This document shows positions 25,590-34,100 of a stretch of DNA of 64,000 nt, one piece after another. The stretch is from Synechococcus sp. CS-1330. Its GTDB lineage: Bacteria; Cyanobacteriota; Cyanobacteriia; PCC-6307; Cyanobiaceae. The first letter of the stretch is position 1, and the number at the start of each line of letters is the position of its first letter. The notes beneath the pieces were generated by a model that was not told the origin of the DNA, did not search any database, and worked only from the letters and a program-made list of their open reading frames with translations. A program made the translations under genes and the position numbers. The stretch spans positions 95,608 to 159,607 of the forward strand of contig JAHLYR010000065.1 of NCBI GenBank assembly GCA_025128025.1. The letters are read 5' to 3'.

Positions 25590-25703
25590 ATGTACACGGA
25601 CTGGACTGCCGTGATTTTGCTGCTGTTAACTGCGGCGCCCCTAGCCGTGGTGGTGGCTACCGCAGCCTTTTTCATCTGGCGGAAGAAGAAGCAGAAAGGC
25701 TGA
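25590..25703 (+). CDS. Single-span membrane miniprotein, 37 aa
   Basis: ATG 25590 to TGA 25703 encodes a short N-terminus (MYTDWTAV), one hydrophobic helix (ILLLLTAAPLAVVVATAAFF) and a basic tail (IWRKKKQKG). The size and layout are those of small photosystem, cytochrome b6f or NDH-1 subunits, but it does not match PetG, PetL, PetM, PetN, PsbN or PsaM as I know them. It is divergent from the hox operon (58-bp gap) and its 3' end overlaps the opposite-strand zinc-finger gene by 32 nt. Confidence 0.55.
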   Translation: MYTDWTAVILLLLTAAPLAVVVATAAFFIWRKKKQKG

Positions 25704-25905
25704 CCTGAAGGCCAGCCCTTCCTTGAAGAATGGCGGCGACGGTGGTAGCACCCATTGCCTGCAGCACCTTGCCCTGACCTAAGCAATCAAGGCAGGTGCG
25801 GTAGCGCTGATCGTCCAGACGCAGCATGCCGCTGCCTCCGCATTGCTGACAGCGGCAGGAATTTGCGTGGCTTGACCGCTGCAGGGGCCCATCGGAGTAG
25901 GTCAT
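25672..25905 (-). CDS. DnaJ-type zinc-finger protein, 77 aa
   Basis: The protein has two CxxCxGxG-like repeats (CQQCGGSGML and CLDCLGQGKV) of the kind found in DnaJ and in plant BSD2/LQY1-type photosynthesis assembly factors. One zinc ion per pair of repeats is expected. There is no J domain. A role as a small chaperone or redox-linked assembly factor is inference from the fold only. A GTCCCC/GGGGAC palindrome lies 7 bp upstream of the ATG at 25905. Confidence 0.7.
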   Translation of the reverse strand: MTYSDGPLQRSSHANSCRCQQCGGSGMLRLDDQRYRTCLDCLGQGKVLQAMGATTVAAILQGRAGLQVSLSASSSAR

Positions 25906-25911
25906 CGAAAT

Positions 25912-25927
25912 GTCCCCATTCGGGGAC
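25912..25927. repeat. Palindromic element B (GTCCCC-ATTC-GGGGAC)
   Basis: This is a 6-bp perfect inverted repeat with a 4-nt centre, followed by TTAGCGCTTT. It shares arms, position relative to a small minus-strand gene and the AGCGCT box with element A at 2309-2325. Here it lies 7 bp upstream of the ATG of the zinc-finger gene, overlapping where a ribosome would bind. This suggests an operator or a translation-blocking hairpin. Confidence 0.45.
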
Positions 25928-25982
25928 TTAGCGCTTTCCGCCAGTGTGATGCGCTTTTCCCCACTTGATCCCGAAACCTTCC

Positions 25983-26969
25983 TTAAGCCTGGGCGCCCCG
26001 GAGGACCTGGTCCAGCCGCTCTGAGCTGAGTTGCTGCAGTAATTCAGCGGCTGAAAGGCGGCTGCCAGCTGGCACCAAAGCCGCACTGGCTGCCAGTTCG
26101 CCCACCACTGCCGCTGCGTCCATACCGAGCTGGTGGTAGCCCGCGAGCCCCTCGGCCCCCTCTCGCTTGCTGAGCCGCCGCCCGCCGCTATCGCACCAAA
26201 GCGACACATGGCCGTAGCGGGGCGGGGCCGCGCCCAGGGCCGCCATCACGGCCACCTGGGCGCCAGTGGCACTCCAGAGGTCGTCACCGCGCACCACATC
26301 GCTGATTCCCAAAACCAGCTCATCCACCGCCGTGGCCAGGTGATAAGCGAGGTAACCATCAGCCCGGCGCAACACCACATCACCAACAGCCGCAGGCCCA
26401 TCGAGCTCCCCAGGAGCGCCATAGCTCTCCAGCCAATGCAGGCGCCCGGGCCCCAGCCGCAAGCGCCAGCTGGGCAGCCGCCCCTGCACCGGCCCCCAGC
26501 CGCCACTGGCAGCCCGGCAGGTGCCCGGATACACCGCAGTAGCGCCGTGGGGCGCAGAGATATGGGCCAGCAGGCGGCGGCTGCAGCGACAGGGATAGAG
26601 CAAGCCATGGCGCCGCAGGGCTGACAGGGCCGTGGCGTAGAGCCCGCGCCGCTCGCTCTGGCGCAGCACCGGACCGTCCCAATTGAGGCCCAGCCAGGCG
26701 AGATCGGCCAGGATCGAAGTCTCAGCACCGGCCCGATTGCGGGGCGTGTCGAGGTCGTCGAGGCGCAGCAACCAGGCGCCCCCCCGCAGCCGGGCGTGCA
26801 GCCAACTCAGCAGGGCCGTGCGCAGGTTGCCGCAGTGCAGAGCGCCGGTGGGGGATGGGGCGAAACGGCCGCGATACCCCCGCTGGCGCTGGGCCAGGCC
26901 GGCCTCAAGCAGGGCCTGCAGGTGGGATGGCAGCGGCGCAGCAGCCAGCAGAGGGGAGGCATCTCTCAA
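25983..26969 (-). CDS. gluQ: Glutamyl-Q tRNA(Asp) synthetase
   Basis: The enzyme attaches glutamate to queuosine in tRNA(Asp). It is a paralogue of the glutamyl-tRNA synthetase catalytic core without the anticodon domain. The class I HIGH-like motif is RFAPSPTGALHCGNLRTALL and the KMSKS-like motif is RRLSKREGAE, with the GluQRS-type cysteines near CRCSRRLL. No ATG lies near the domain start; TTG 26969 gives 328 aa. Two other frames of this region are open, but the motifs fix this one. It is followed on the minus strand by nothing obvious before 25905. Confidence 0.88.
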   Translation of the reverse strand: MRDASPLLAAAPLPSHLQALLEAGLAQRQRGYRGRFAPSPTGALHCGNLRTALLSWLHARLRGGAWLLRLDDLDTPRNRAGAETSILADLAWLGLNWDGPVLRQSERRGLYATALSALRRHGLLYPCRCSRRLLAHISAPHGATAVYPGTCRAASGGWGPVQGRLPSWRLRLGPGRLHWLESYGAPGELDGPAAVGDVVLRRADGYLAYHLATAVDELVLGISDVVRGDDLWSATGAQVAVMAALGAAPPRYGHVSLWCDSGGRRLSKREGAEGLAGYHQLGMDAAAVVGELAASAALVPAGSRLSAAELLQQLSSERLDQVLRGAQA

Positions 26970-26991
26970 GGGGCCACTCTGCCGTGGGCAC

Positions 26992-27016
26992 AAAAAAAGC
27001 GGCCCCTGGGGGCCGC
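26992..27016 (-). terminator. Rho-independent terminator of the HU gene
   Basis: GCGGCCCC (26999-27006) and GGGGCCGC (27009-27016) form a perfect 8-bp GC stem with a 2-nt loop. On the minus strand it is followed by seven T (26998-26992). It lies 27 nt past the HU stop codon, in the right direction. Confidence 0.9.
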
Positions 27017-27042
27017 AGTGGCAGGAATTACCTGAAACCAGA

Positions 27043-27318
27043 TCAGCCCTGGACGCGGTCTTTGAACATCTTGCCGGCGGTGAAGGCAGGCACCCGCTTG
27101 GCGGGGATCTTGATCTTCTCGCCGGTCTTGGGGTTAAGACCCTGGCGGGCAGAGCGCTCACGGGGCTCGAAGGAGCCGAAGCCCAGGATTGACACCTTCT
27201 TGCCTTCCACGACCGAATCGATGATGGTTTCGATGGCGGCGTCGACGACTTGGGAGACGTCGGTCTTAGTGAGCTCGGTGCGGGCGGCAACGAGGTTGAC
27301 GAGATCAGCTTTGTTCAT
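27043..27318 (-). CDS. hup: DNA-binding protein HU
   Basis: The 91-residue histone-like protein binds and bends DNA without sequence specificity. The family signature GFGSFEPRERSARQGLNPKTG (shown in part) marks the DNA-embracing beta-arm, preceded by MNKADLVNLVAARTELTK. ATG 27318 is fixed by this N-terminus. A strong terminator follows, so it is probably monocistronic. The 190-bp upstream gap holds its promoter and a possible hairpin for the gene at 27511. Confidence 0.97.
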   Translation of the reverse strand: MNKADLVNLVAARTELTKTDVSQVVDAAIETIIDSVVEGKKVSILGFGSFEPRERSARQGLNPKTGEKIKIPAKRVPAFTAGKMFKDRVQG

Positions 27319-27510
27319 GGGAATAGGAAGCCTCGGGGGTGGCGGTCGGGTTGCGACGAAAGATGGCGAGTCGGAAAACCCCGACCGGCCCTGAGATGAG
27401 CGCGCCAATGGTATGGGGCTCTGGACGCTGCTGCAACACAGAAGTGCTCCGCCGCAACGGTTTTCCTGACAATTTCCCCACATGGGGGCTCTTGAGGGGC
27501 CCCAAATGGC

Positions 27511-28191
27511 TCAAAAGACGAGCCCAGCTAGCAGCTCCGCACCTCCATGGACGAGCTTGTCGCCCCGCAGGGCACCAAGCCCACCACCACTGGCGATCCA
27601 GTCGGGAGAGCCGGCCGGCAACCAGCTGCGCAGCCGCTCCAAACTGGCCAGCTGGCGGGGCCAATGGAAGGTGCGCGCCGTGCGCAAGGGCGCCAGCGCA
27701 GCTGGTCCGGTTGGTAACAGCAAGCGCCCACAAAACAGGCCATCGACTGCTCCAGCACGCACCAGCAGCACGCAGGAGCCGGGCGTGGGCCCTGGTGTCC
27801 AGAGCAGCTGGACCCCGGGAGCCAGGGTCAGCTGCTCGCCAAAGGTGCTGCACCCCTGCACACCCGGCAGCAGGTAGGCCTCCTGCTCCTGCACAAGCAC
27901 AGACCAGCCCAGGGCCTCCTGCAAGCGCCGGCAGCGGCCGTGGCCCTCGCGGCTAGTGAGCACGATTCGGCCTGGCCCCACCAGCTCCGCGCGCTGGCGC
28001 AACATCGCCAGATTTGCCTCAGTGAATCCCGGACAATCCACCAGCAGATCTCCGCTACCCCCATAGGCAGACGCCTCCAGCAGCCAGCTGCTGCCCCCCT
28101 GGCTATCGCGACTGGGGGCGAACAGCCACAGACCAGGGCGCACCAGCTGGGGCGGCCGGCCGGATTCGGGGGGTTGGGTCAACTGGATCAA
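27511..28191 (-). CDS. Metallo-beta-lactamase-fold protein lacking metal ligands
   Basis: The 226-residue protein follows the MBL-fold order: LLVDCPGF (first strand), RIVLTSREGHGRCRRLQEA where HxHxDH is expected, LLWTPGPTPGSCVLLV where TPGHTPGS is expected, and DGLFCGRLLL where TGD-x-L is expected. Nearly all metal-binding His/Asp positions are replaced, so it is probably not a zinc hydrolase. It starts at TTG 28191. It is divergent from glgX by 136 bp, upstream of hup. Confidence 0.75.
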   Translation of the reverse strand: MIQLTQPPESGRPPQLVRPGLWLFAPSRDSQGGSSWLLEASAYGGSGDLLVDCPGFTEANLAMLRQRAELVGPGRIVLTSREGHGRCRRLQEALGWSVLVQEQEAYLLPGVQGCSTFGEQLTLAPGVQLLWTPGPTPGSCVLLVRAGAVDGLFCGRLLLPTGPAALAPLRTARTFHWPRQLASLERLRSWLPAGSPDWIASGGGLGALRGDKLVHGGAELLAGLVF

Positions 28192-28327
28192 CTTGATTAA
28201 GCAGGTGGCGCGGGCAAAGGCAAGGCAAGGGGTGGAGCGCGATCCGTCCGGAGACGGGCACCGCAGACAACTGCCTGCTGCCCCAGACCAGATTCGCGCC
28301 TAGCGTCATCGCAGCAGGCTCGGCCCC

Positions 28328-30451
28328 TTGACGGTCCAATTCAACAGTCCTGAGCTAGCTCCACCTCCGAATCACCACCTAGGGATTCATATCGGCCACC
28401 CCTGGCCGCTGGGTGCAAGCCTCACCAGCCGCGGTGTCAACTTTTCGGTGGTGGCCCCTCTGGCCACCCGGATCGAGCTGCTGCTGTTCGCCGACGGCGA
28501 TGCAAGCGAACCAGCGCGGGTGGTGGAACTGGACCAGCGGCACCGCTCTGCTGATCACTGGCATGTGGAGGTGGAGGGTCTGGGCCTGGGCAGCTGTTAC
28601 GGCTACCGGGCATTTGGGCCGCTACAGCCTGGCGGCCATGGCTTCAACCCGTCCAAGGTGCTGCTCGACCCCTGTGCCCGAGCGATAGCCGGCTGGCAGA
28701 GCTATAGGCGTGGCGGTGCCGTTGGAGCGGCACCAAACACCGGCCACTGCCTCAAGGGAGTGGTAACGGAGCGCGACCGCTTTGATTTCAGCCACGCCCC
28801 CCGGCCGCGCCACAGCTGGCAAAAGAGCGTCATCTATGAACTGCATGTGGGTGGCTTCACCCAGGGACCGGGTTGTCCCGTGCCGGCGCAGCTGAACGGC
28901 AGCTTGCTTGGGCTGATCCCCACCATTCCCTACCTGAAGGATCTGGGCATCACCACCATCGAGCTGCTGCCGGTGATGGCCTTCGATCCCAACGACGCCC
29001 CGGCCGGACGCCACAACTATTGGGGCTACAGCCCATTGAGCTGGATGGCGCCCCATCCCGACTATCTGGTGGGCGATGACCCGCTCAGCGGCCGCGACCA
29101 GGTGCGGCAACTGGTGACCGCCTGCCACCGGGCCGGCATCGAAGTACTGCTGGATGTGGTCTACAACCACACCACCGAGGGCAATCAAGATGGGCCCACC
29201 CTGAGCTGGCGCGGCTTCTGCGACCGCCTTTACTACCAGCAGAGCGCCAAAGGCGATTACCAGGATGTGAGCGGCTGCGGCAACACCATTGCGGCCAATC
29301 GGCCGCTGGTGCGGCGGCTGATCCTGGAATCGCTGCGCTGCTGGGCCACGGAGCTGGGCATTGATGGCTTCCGCTTCGACCTGGGCATCGCCCTCAGTCG
29401 CGGCGACAACCTGGCCCCCCTGGACTCGCCGCCCTTATTCGAGGACATGGAGGCCGACCCGGACCTCAGCGACCTGAAACTGATCAGCGAACCCTGGGAC
29501 TGCGGTGGCCTTTATCGCCTCGCCGACTTCCCCGCCCGCCGGGTGGCCACCTGGAACGGTCGCTTCCGCGACGACCTGCGTCGCTTCTGGAAGGGTGATG
29601 AAAAAACCTGCTGGACCATGGCCCAGCGCCTCAGTGGCAGCCCAGACCTTTTCACCAACACGCCGGTGCATCCAGGTCAGTGCATCACCTTCCTGACCGC
29701 CCACGACGGCTTCACCCTGGCCGATCTGGTGAGCTTCAACGGCAAGCACAACCTGGCCAACGGCGAGGACAACCGCGACGGCGACAACCACAACAACACC
29801 TGGAACCACGGTGTGGAGGGCCCCAGCTCCGATTCCGCCATCACGGCCCTGCGCGAGCGTCAGCTGCGCAATCTGCTCACAAGCCTGCTGCTCGCACCGG
29901 GAGTGCCAATGCTGTTGATGGGCGATGAGGTGCGCCGCAGCCAGGGCGGCAACAACAACACCTGGTGCCAGAACAACCCCCTCGGCTGGATGCACTGGCA
30001 ACCAGATACTGGCGACCTGGCCCTGCGCCTGTTTCTGCAACGCCTGCTGCAATTGCGGGCCCATCTGGCCGGGCTGTTCAACCCCGAGCTGCCCCTTGAT
30101 GACAAACCCCAAAGGCGCAGCGGCGATCGCGGCCACCTCTGGCGCCAGTGGCACGGTGTCGAATTAGCAAGCCAGGACTGGGCGAGCTGGTCCCACACCC
30201 TGGCCTGGAGCCTCAATGACAGTCACCAGGGCCCCTTGGTTTGGTGCGGCATGAACGCCTACAGCAAGGCGATGCACTTTGAGCTGCCCAGCTGCCGCCA
30301 GGGCTGGCTGCGGGTGATTGACACGGCCCTACCCCCCGGCGAAGACCTGCCTTCCCAGCCTGAGGCGTGGCTACCCGCCGGCGCACCCCTGCAGAGCCGC
30401 AGCCTGATGCTGCTGGTGGCGGCCCCGCTGCTGGAAGGCAGAAAGCTTTAA
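28328..30451 (+). CDS. glgX: Glycogen debranching enzyme GlgX (isoamylase type)
   Basis: This GH13 enzyme hydrolyses alpha-1,6 branches of glycogen after phosphorylase action. The 707-residue protein has an N-terminal CBM48-like domain (PLGASLTSRGVNFSVVAP), then catalytic blocks VLLDVVYNHT, GIDGFRFDLGIAL (nucleophile Asp), LISEPWDCGG (acid Glu) and FLTAHDGFTLADLV. The start is TTG 28328; no ATG is nearby. It is followed 2 bp later by the opposite-strand tRNA-Gly. It would supply hexose units for dark fermentation, which fits the PFOR/hydrogenase genes but is no proof of linkage. Confidence 0.95.
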   Translation: MTVQFNSPELAPPPNHHLGIHIGHPWPLGASLTSRGVNFSVVAPLATRIELLLFADGDASEPARVVELDQRHRSADHWHVEVEGLGLGSCYGYRAFGPLQPGGHGFNPSKVLLDPCARAIAGWQSYRRGGAVGAAPNTGHCLKGVVTERDRFDFSHAPRPRHSWQKSVIYELHVGGFTQGPGCPVPAQLNGSLLGLIPTIPYLKDLGITTIELLPVMAFDPNDAPAGRHNYWGYSPLSWMAPHPDYLVGDDPLSGRDQVRQLVTACHRAGIEVLLDVVYNHTTEGNQDGPTLSWRGFCDRLYYQQSAKGDYQDVSGCGNTIAANRPLVRRLILESLRCWATELGIDGFRFDLGIALSRGDNLAPLDSPPLFEDMEADPDLSDLKLISEPWDCGGLYRLADFPARRVATWNGRFRDDLRRFWKGDEKTCWTMAQRLSGSPDLFTNTPVHPGQCITFLTAHDGFTLADLVSFNGKHNLANGEDNRDGDNHNNTWNHGVEGPSSDSAITALRERQLRNLLTSLLLAPGVPMLLMGDEVRRSQGGNNNTWCQNNPLGWMHWQPDTGDLALRLFLQRLLQLRAHLAGLFNPELPLDDKPQRRSGDRGHLWRQWHGVELASQDWASWSHTLAWSLNDSHQGPLVWCGMNAYSKAMHFELPSCRQGWLRVIDTALPPGEDLPSQPEAWLPAGAPLQSRSLMLLVAAPLLEGRKL

Positions 30452-30453
30452 AG

Positions 30454-30524
<71 letters not shown>

Positions 30525-30527
30525 GGC

Positions 30528-30541
30528 AGTACACGTGTACG
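30528..30541. promoter_or_regulatory. Candidate LexA box
   Basis: AGTACACGTGTACG matches at every position the cyanobacterial LexA consensus RGTACNNNDGTWCB as I know it. It contains a 12-bp palindrome, GTACACGTGTAC. It lies 4 bp upstream of the tRNA-Gly 5' end and 82 bp upstream of the GPH symporter ATG, so it could regulate either direction. A chance palindrome is possible. Confidence 0.45.
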
Positions 30542-30622
30542 AGTCACATGCCCTGATGCTGTTACCGAAGTAACTCAGCTCAGACATTATGGCTTGCCCA
30601 CCCCAAGCCCCAAGCGGCCCCG

Positions 30623-31987
30623 ATGATTACAGCTGAAGAACCAAGCTTGGGGCAGGCAGCCCGGCGTCGCCTGCTGTGGAGCTATGGCCTCGGCGACATC
30701 GGCACCGGCATGGCTGCCACCCAGCTGGGCTTCTACCTATTTGTCTTTTACACCGGTGTGGCCGGGCTGCCGGCCTGGATGGCGGGCCTAGTGCTGATGG
30801 TTCTGAAGGTGTGGGATGGCATCAACGACCCCCTAGTGGGCTGGCTCAGCGACCACACCAAGCACCCCTGGGGCCCGCGGCTGCCCTGGATGGCTGGCAG
30901 CGCCCTTCCCCTAGGCCTTGCGCTGGTTGCGATGTGGTGGGTGCCGCCGGGGGGAAACTGGCAGAAGTTCTCAATTTTGGTGGCGATTCAGCTGGTGGCC
31001 ATGGGGCTGTACACCTGCGTCAACCTGCCCTACTCGGCCCTGGCCTCCGAGCTCACCAGCTCCACCCAACTGCGCACCCAGCTGAATGCCAGCCGCTTCA
31101 CCGGATCGATCCTGGCTGGATTAGCCGGCTTGGTGCTGGGGGCCCTGCTGGTGGGCCAGGGCGCGGAGGGCTACCTCCGTATGGGCTGGGTGTCCGGAAT
31201 TGTCCTCACGTTGTTCACCCTGCTGTGCTGCTGGGGCTTAGCTCCCTTCGCCCGCAACTGCCAGCGCCCTACGGGCCACCCGGAACCGATCAGGCGCCAG
31301 CTGCAGCGCATCGCCGCCAACCCTCGCTTTCTCAAGGTGGTGGGGCTTTACCTGCTGCTCTGGTGTGCCCTGCAGCTGATGCAGCCGGTATCGCTGATTT
31401 TCCTGGCCGTGGTGATGCAGCTGCCGGAGAGCTGGAGCACCTGGATCCTGATTCCCTTCCAGCTCAGTGCCCTGGCGGGGCTGCAGCTGTGGAGCCGGGT
31501 GGCAGGGCGCCACGGCCGCGTCTGCGCCCTGCGCTGGGGCACGGGGCTGTGGATTGCCGGCTGCCTGGGAGCCAGCCTGCTGGTGCCCCTCGATGGCAGC
31601 ACTGACCCACTGGGCAGCTTCAGCAATGGCATCTCCCTGGGCCTACTAGTGCTCACGATCATGGTTACGGGCCTGGGGGCCTCCACCGCCTACCTGATCC
31701 CCTGGGCCCTATTGCCCGATGCAATCGATGCCGACCCCGACAAACCGGCCGGGCTCTACACCGCCTGGATGGTGATCACCCAGAAACTGGGCATCGGTGT
31801 GGCCGTGTTTGCCCTTGGCAACGGCTTGAGCCTCAGCGGCTATCAGGCCGCCCAGGGACTGGCCCAGCCCACTACTGCCCTCACCACCATCCGCCTATGC
31901 ATGGGCTTGATTCCGGCCGTGCTGATCACCGCTGGCCTGCTGGTGATGCGACGCTGGCCGGAGAAAGGCCTGCACCGCCAGCCATGA
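30623..31987 (+). CDS. GPH-family (MelB-like) sugar:cation symporter
   Basis: The 454-residue protein has about 12 hydrophobic segments and the GPH signature KVWDGINDPLVGWLSDHT near residues 68-85. N-terminal SYGLGDIGTGMAATQLGFYL is also typical of MelB-like transporters. It should import a glycoside or related solute with Na+ or H+; substrate unknown. Its stop overlaps the mlaE ATG by 4 nt, so it may be co-transcribed with the lipid-transport genes. A candidate LexA box lies upstream. Confidence 0.88.
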   Translation: MITAEEPSLGQAARRRLLWSYGLGDIGTGMAATQLGFYLFVFYTGVAGLPAWMAGLVLMVLKVWDGINDPLVGWLSDHTKHPWGPRLPWMAGSALPLGLALVAMWWVPPGGNWQKFSILVAIQLVAMGLYTCVNLPYSALASELTSSTQLRTQLNASRFTGSILAGLAGLVLGALLVGQGAEGYLRMGWVSGIVLTLFTLLCCWGLAPFARNCQRPTGHPEPIRRQLQRIAANPRFLKVVGLYLLLWCALQLMQPVSLIFLAVVMQLPESWSTWILIPFQLSALAGLQLWSRVAGRHGRVCALRWGTGLWIAGCLGASLLVPLDGSTDPLGSFSNGISLGLLVLTIMVTGLGASTAYLIPWALLPDAIDADPDKPAGLYTAWMVITQKLGIGVAVFALGNGLSLSGYQAAQGLAQPTTALTTIRLCMGLIPAVLITAGLLVMRRWPEKGLHRQP

Positions 31988-32748
31988 AGCGCCCCGCCTG
32001 GCTGACAACACCGCGCTGGCTGCGGCGCCTAGGAGCCAGCCTGCTGGTTGGCGGCCAGGCGGTGAGCGCCATCGCCAAGGGGCGCATCGGCTTCAACGAT
32101 CTGATGCAAGAGCTGATGGAAGCCGGCCCCGGCAGCTTCCTGATCGTGCTGATCACGGCCTTGGCTGCAGGCACCGTGTTCAACATCCAGGTGGCTGCGG
32201 AACTCTCCAAACAGGGCGCCAGCGCCACGGTGGGCGGTCTATTGGCCCTGGGGCTATCACGGGAGATCGCGCCACTGCTCACCGCCACCCTGCTCACCGG
32301 CAAGGTGGCCACTGCCTATGCGGCCCAGATCGGCACCATGAAGGTGACTGAGCAGATCGACGCGATCACGATGCTGCGCACCGACCCCGTGGAGTACTTG
32401 GTGGTGCCCCGGGTAGTAGCGATGGTGATCATGGCGCCGGTGCAATGCCTGCTGTTCTTCTGGGTGGGGATCTGGTCGGGCCAGGTGAGCAGCACGCTGC
32501 TCTACAACATCCCCCCGGCGGTGTTCTGGAGCTCGGTGCGCACCTGGATGGAGCCCGACGACCTGCCCTCGATGCTGCTCAAAGCCCTGGTATTCGGGCT
32601 GCAGATAGCTGTGATCGCCTGCGGCTGGGGACTAACCACCCGGGGTGGTCCCAAGGAGGTGGGCACCAGCACCACCGGCGCCGTGGTCATGATTCTGGTC
32701 ACAGTCGCCCTGATGGACGCCCTGCTCACCTCGCTGCTATTCACCTGA
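31984..32748 (+). CDS. mlaE: MlaE-family ABC transporter permease
   Basis: This is the permease of an MCE-type lipid transporter, homologous to plant TGD1. The 254-residue protein has about five membrane spans and the family blocks FLIVLITALAAGTVFNIQVA, GLSREIAPLLTATLLTGKVA and IGTMKVTEQIDAI. The ATPase and MCE-domain partners are not in the window. It overlaps the symporter upstream by 4 nt and the DUF3119 gene downstream by 1 nt. Confidence 0.95.
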   Translation: MKRPAWLTTPRWLRRLGASLLVGGQAVSAIAKGRIGFNDLMQELMEAGPGSFLIVLITALAAGTVFNIQVAAELSKQGASATVGGLLALGLSREIAPLLTATLLTGKVATAYAAQIGTMKVTEQIDAITMLRTDPVEYLVVPRVVAMVIMAPVQCLLFFWVGIWSGQVSSTLLYNIPPAVFWSSVRTWMEPDDLPSMLLKALVFGLQIAVIACGWGLTTRGGPKEVGTSTTGAVVMILVTVALMDALLTSLLFT

Positions 32749-33182
32749 TGACCTCCCCTGCCCCCGGCACTAGCGGCGTAGTGCTCGAACCCGCCTACGG
32801 AGTAGCCCTTGGCGTGATTGGCCTGGGACTGGCAGCTCTGGCCCTAACGCCGCTGTGGGCTGGGGCCATCTGGCTCAGCCTGGTCGTAGCGGTGTTCGGT
32901 TTGTTTCTGCTGCTACAAACCCGCCTGCTGCGGCTGGAATTTGGCGGCGATGCCCTGCTGGTGTGGCGTCAGCAGACCCTGCTGCGCCGCTTCCCCTACC
33001 AAGAATGGCTGAGCTGGACGATCTTTTGGCCGGGGCTGCCGGTGCTGTTTTATTTCCGTGAACAGGCCAGCATCCACTTCCTGCCCGTGCTCTTTGATGC
33101 AACCAGCCTGCGCCAGCAGCTGGAGCAGCACCTGAGCCAACTCCCCCCCGCAGCACCTCCCGATTCCCCAAGCGATGTCTGA
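32748..33182 (+). CDS. DUF3119 family membrane protein
   Basis: The 144-residue protein has two N-terminal membrane helices (about residues 17-55) and a soluble PH-like beta-rich domain (LLRLEFGGDALLVW, FPYQEWLSWTIFWPGLPVLFYF). This is the cyanobacterial/plastid DUF3119 pattern. The ATG shares its A with the mlaE stop (TGATG), and its 3' end overlaps the DUF3086 gene by 8 nt. The fixed order mlaE-DUF3119-DUF3086 suggests a role in lipid or membrane homeostasis; no activity is known to me. Confidence 0.85.
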   Translation: MTSPAPGTSGVVLEPAYGVALGVIGLGLAALALTPLWAGAIWLSLVVAVFGLFLLLQTRLLRLEFGGDALLVWRQQTLLRRFPYQEWLSWTIFWPGLPVLFYFREQASIHFLPVLFDATSLRQQLEQHLSQLPPAAPPDSPSDV

Positions 33183-34089
33183 CGACCCCAGCCAGGCTTC
33201 CCCCACACCTGACAGCCCGGAGATGCCCTCAGCCGCACCCTGGCAGGAGCTGGCCCTTACGGAGCTGCAGCAGCAGCGCACGGCCCTGCTTGAGGAGATC
33301 CGCCAGCTGGAAGCTCGCCGCGGCCAGATCCAAAAGGAGATCGAAGCGAGCTTTGCAGGTCAGGCCGATGGGGTGGCCAGGCGGCTCAAGGGCTTCCAGG
33401 ACTACCTGGTGGGAGCCCTGCAGGATCTCGCCGTGGCCGCCGAGCAGGTGGAACTGGTGCCCCAGCAGGTGCTGGTGCAGCCCTCCCCCCTCGACCAGAT
33501 CAGCAGCACCCCCGTAGCCAGCCAACCCCTAGCGGCTGTAGCGGCCGCGGGGCTGTTCGGCCCAGACGAAGTCCTGATTCGCGAGCGCCTTGCGCGCTTT
33601 GGCGGCCAGCCCGACTTCTACGCCGATCCCTGGCAGCTGCGCCGCAGCCTGGATGCCAGCGGAGCCGCCCTGCTCGACGACTGGTTCCTGGGCCAGGGGG
33701 GCCGGGGCGCCCAGCCCAGCTGCGGCAGCCGCAGCCGCAATGCCCTGGTGGCCGCCGCCGCCATCGCCATCCTCGGCGAGCTCTATGGCGAGCGCTTCCA
33801 AACCCTGGTGCTGGCGAGCCAACCGGAGCGTCTGGGGGAGTGGCGCCGCGGCCTGCAGGACTGCCTGGGCCTTTCCCGCGAGGATTTCGGACCCAGCAGC
33901 GGCATCGTCCTGTTTGAGCGGGCCGATGCCCTGGTGGAGCGGGCCGACCGCCTCGAAGAGCGGGGCGAGCTGCCCTTCATCGTGGTGGATGCGGGCGAGC
34001 CGGTAATCGAGATCCCAATCCTGCAGTTTCCGCTCTGGTTGGTCTTCGCTGCCGGCCCCGGCGAACTTATGGCCGACGAAACCTACTGA
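33175..34089 (+). CDS. DUF3086 family protein
   Basis: The 304-residue cyanobacterial protein has an N-terminal coiled coil (about residues 25-65, LTELQQQRTALLEEIRQLE), a Pro/Ser-rich linker and a conserved C-terminal domain. The C-terminal domain carries FYADPWQLRRSL, a nucleotide-like region (LVLASQPERLGEWRRGLQDC) and a final IPILQFPLWLVFAAGP. No membrane span is obvious. It is co-directional with mlaE and plsY. Molecular function unknown. Confidence 0.85.
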   Translation: MSDDPSQASPTPDSPEMPSAAPWQELALTELQQQRTALLEEIRQLEARRGQIQKEIEASFAGQADGVARRLKGFQDYLVGALQDLAVAAEQVELVPQQVLVQPSPLDQISSTPVASQPLAAVAAAGLFGPDEVLIRERLARFGGQPDFYADPWQLRRSLDASGAALLDDWFLGQGGRGAQPSCGSRSRNALVAAAAIAILGELYGERFQTLVLASQPERLGEWRRGLQDCLGLSREDFGPSSGIVLFERADALVERADRLEERGELPFIVVDAGEPVIEIPILQFPLWLVFAAGPGELMADETY

Positions 34090-34100
34090 GCCCAGCCACC

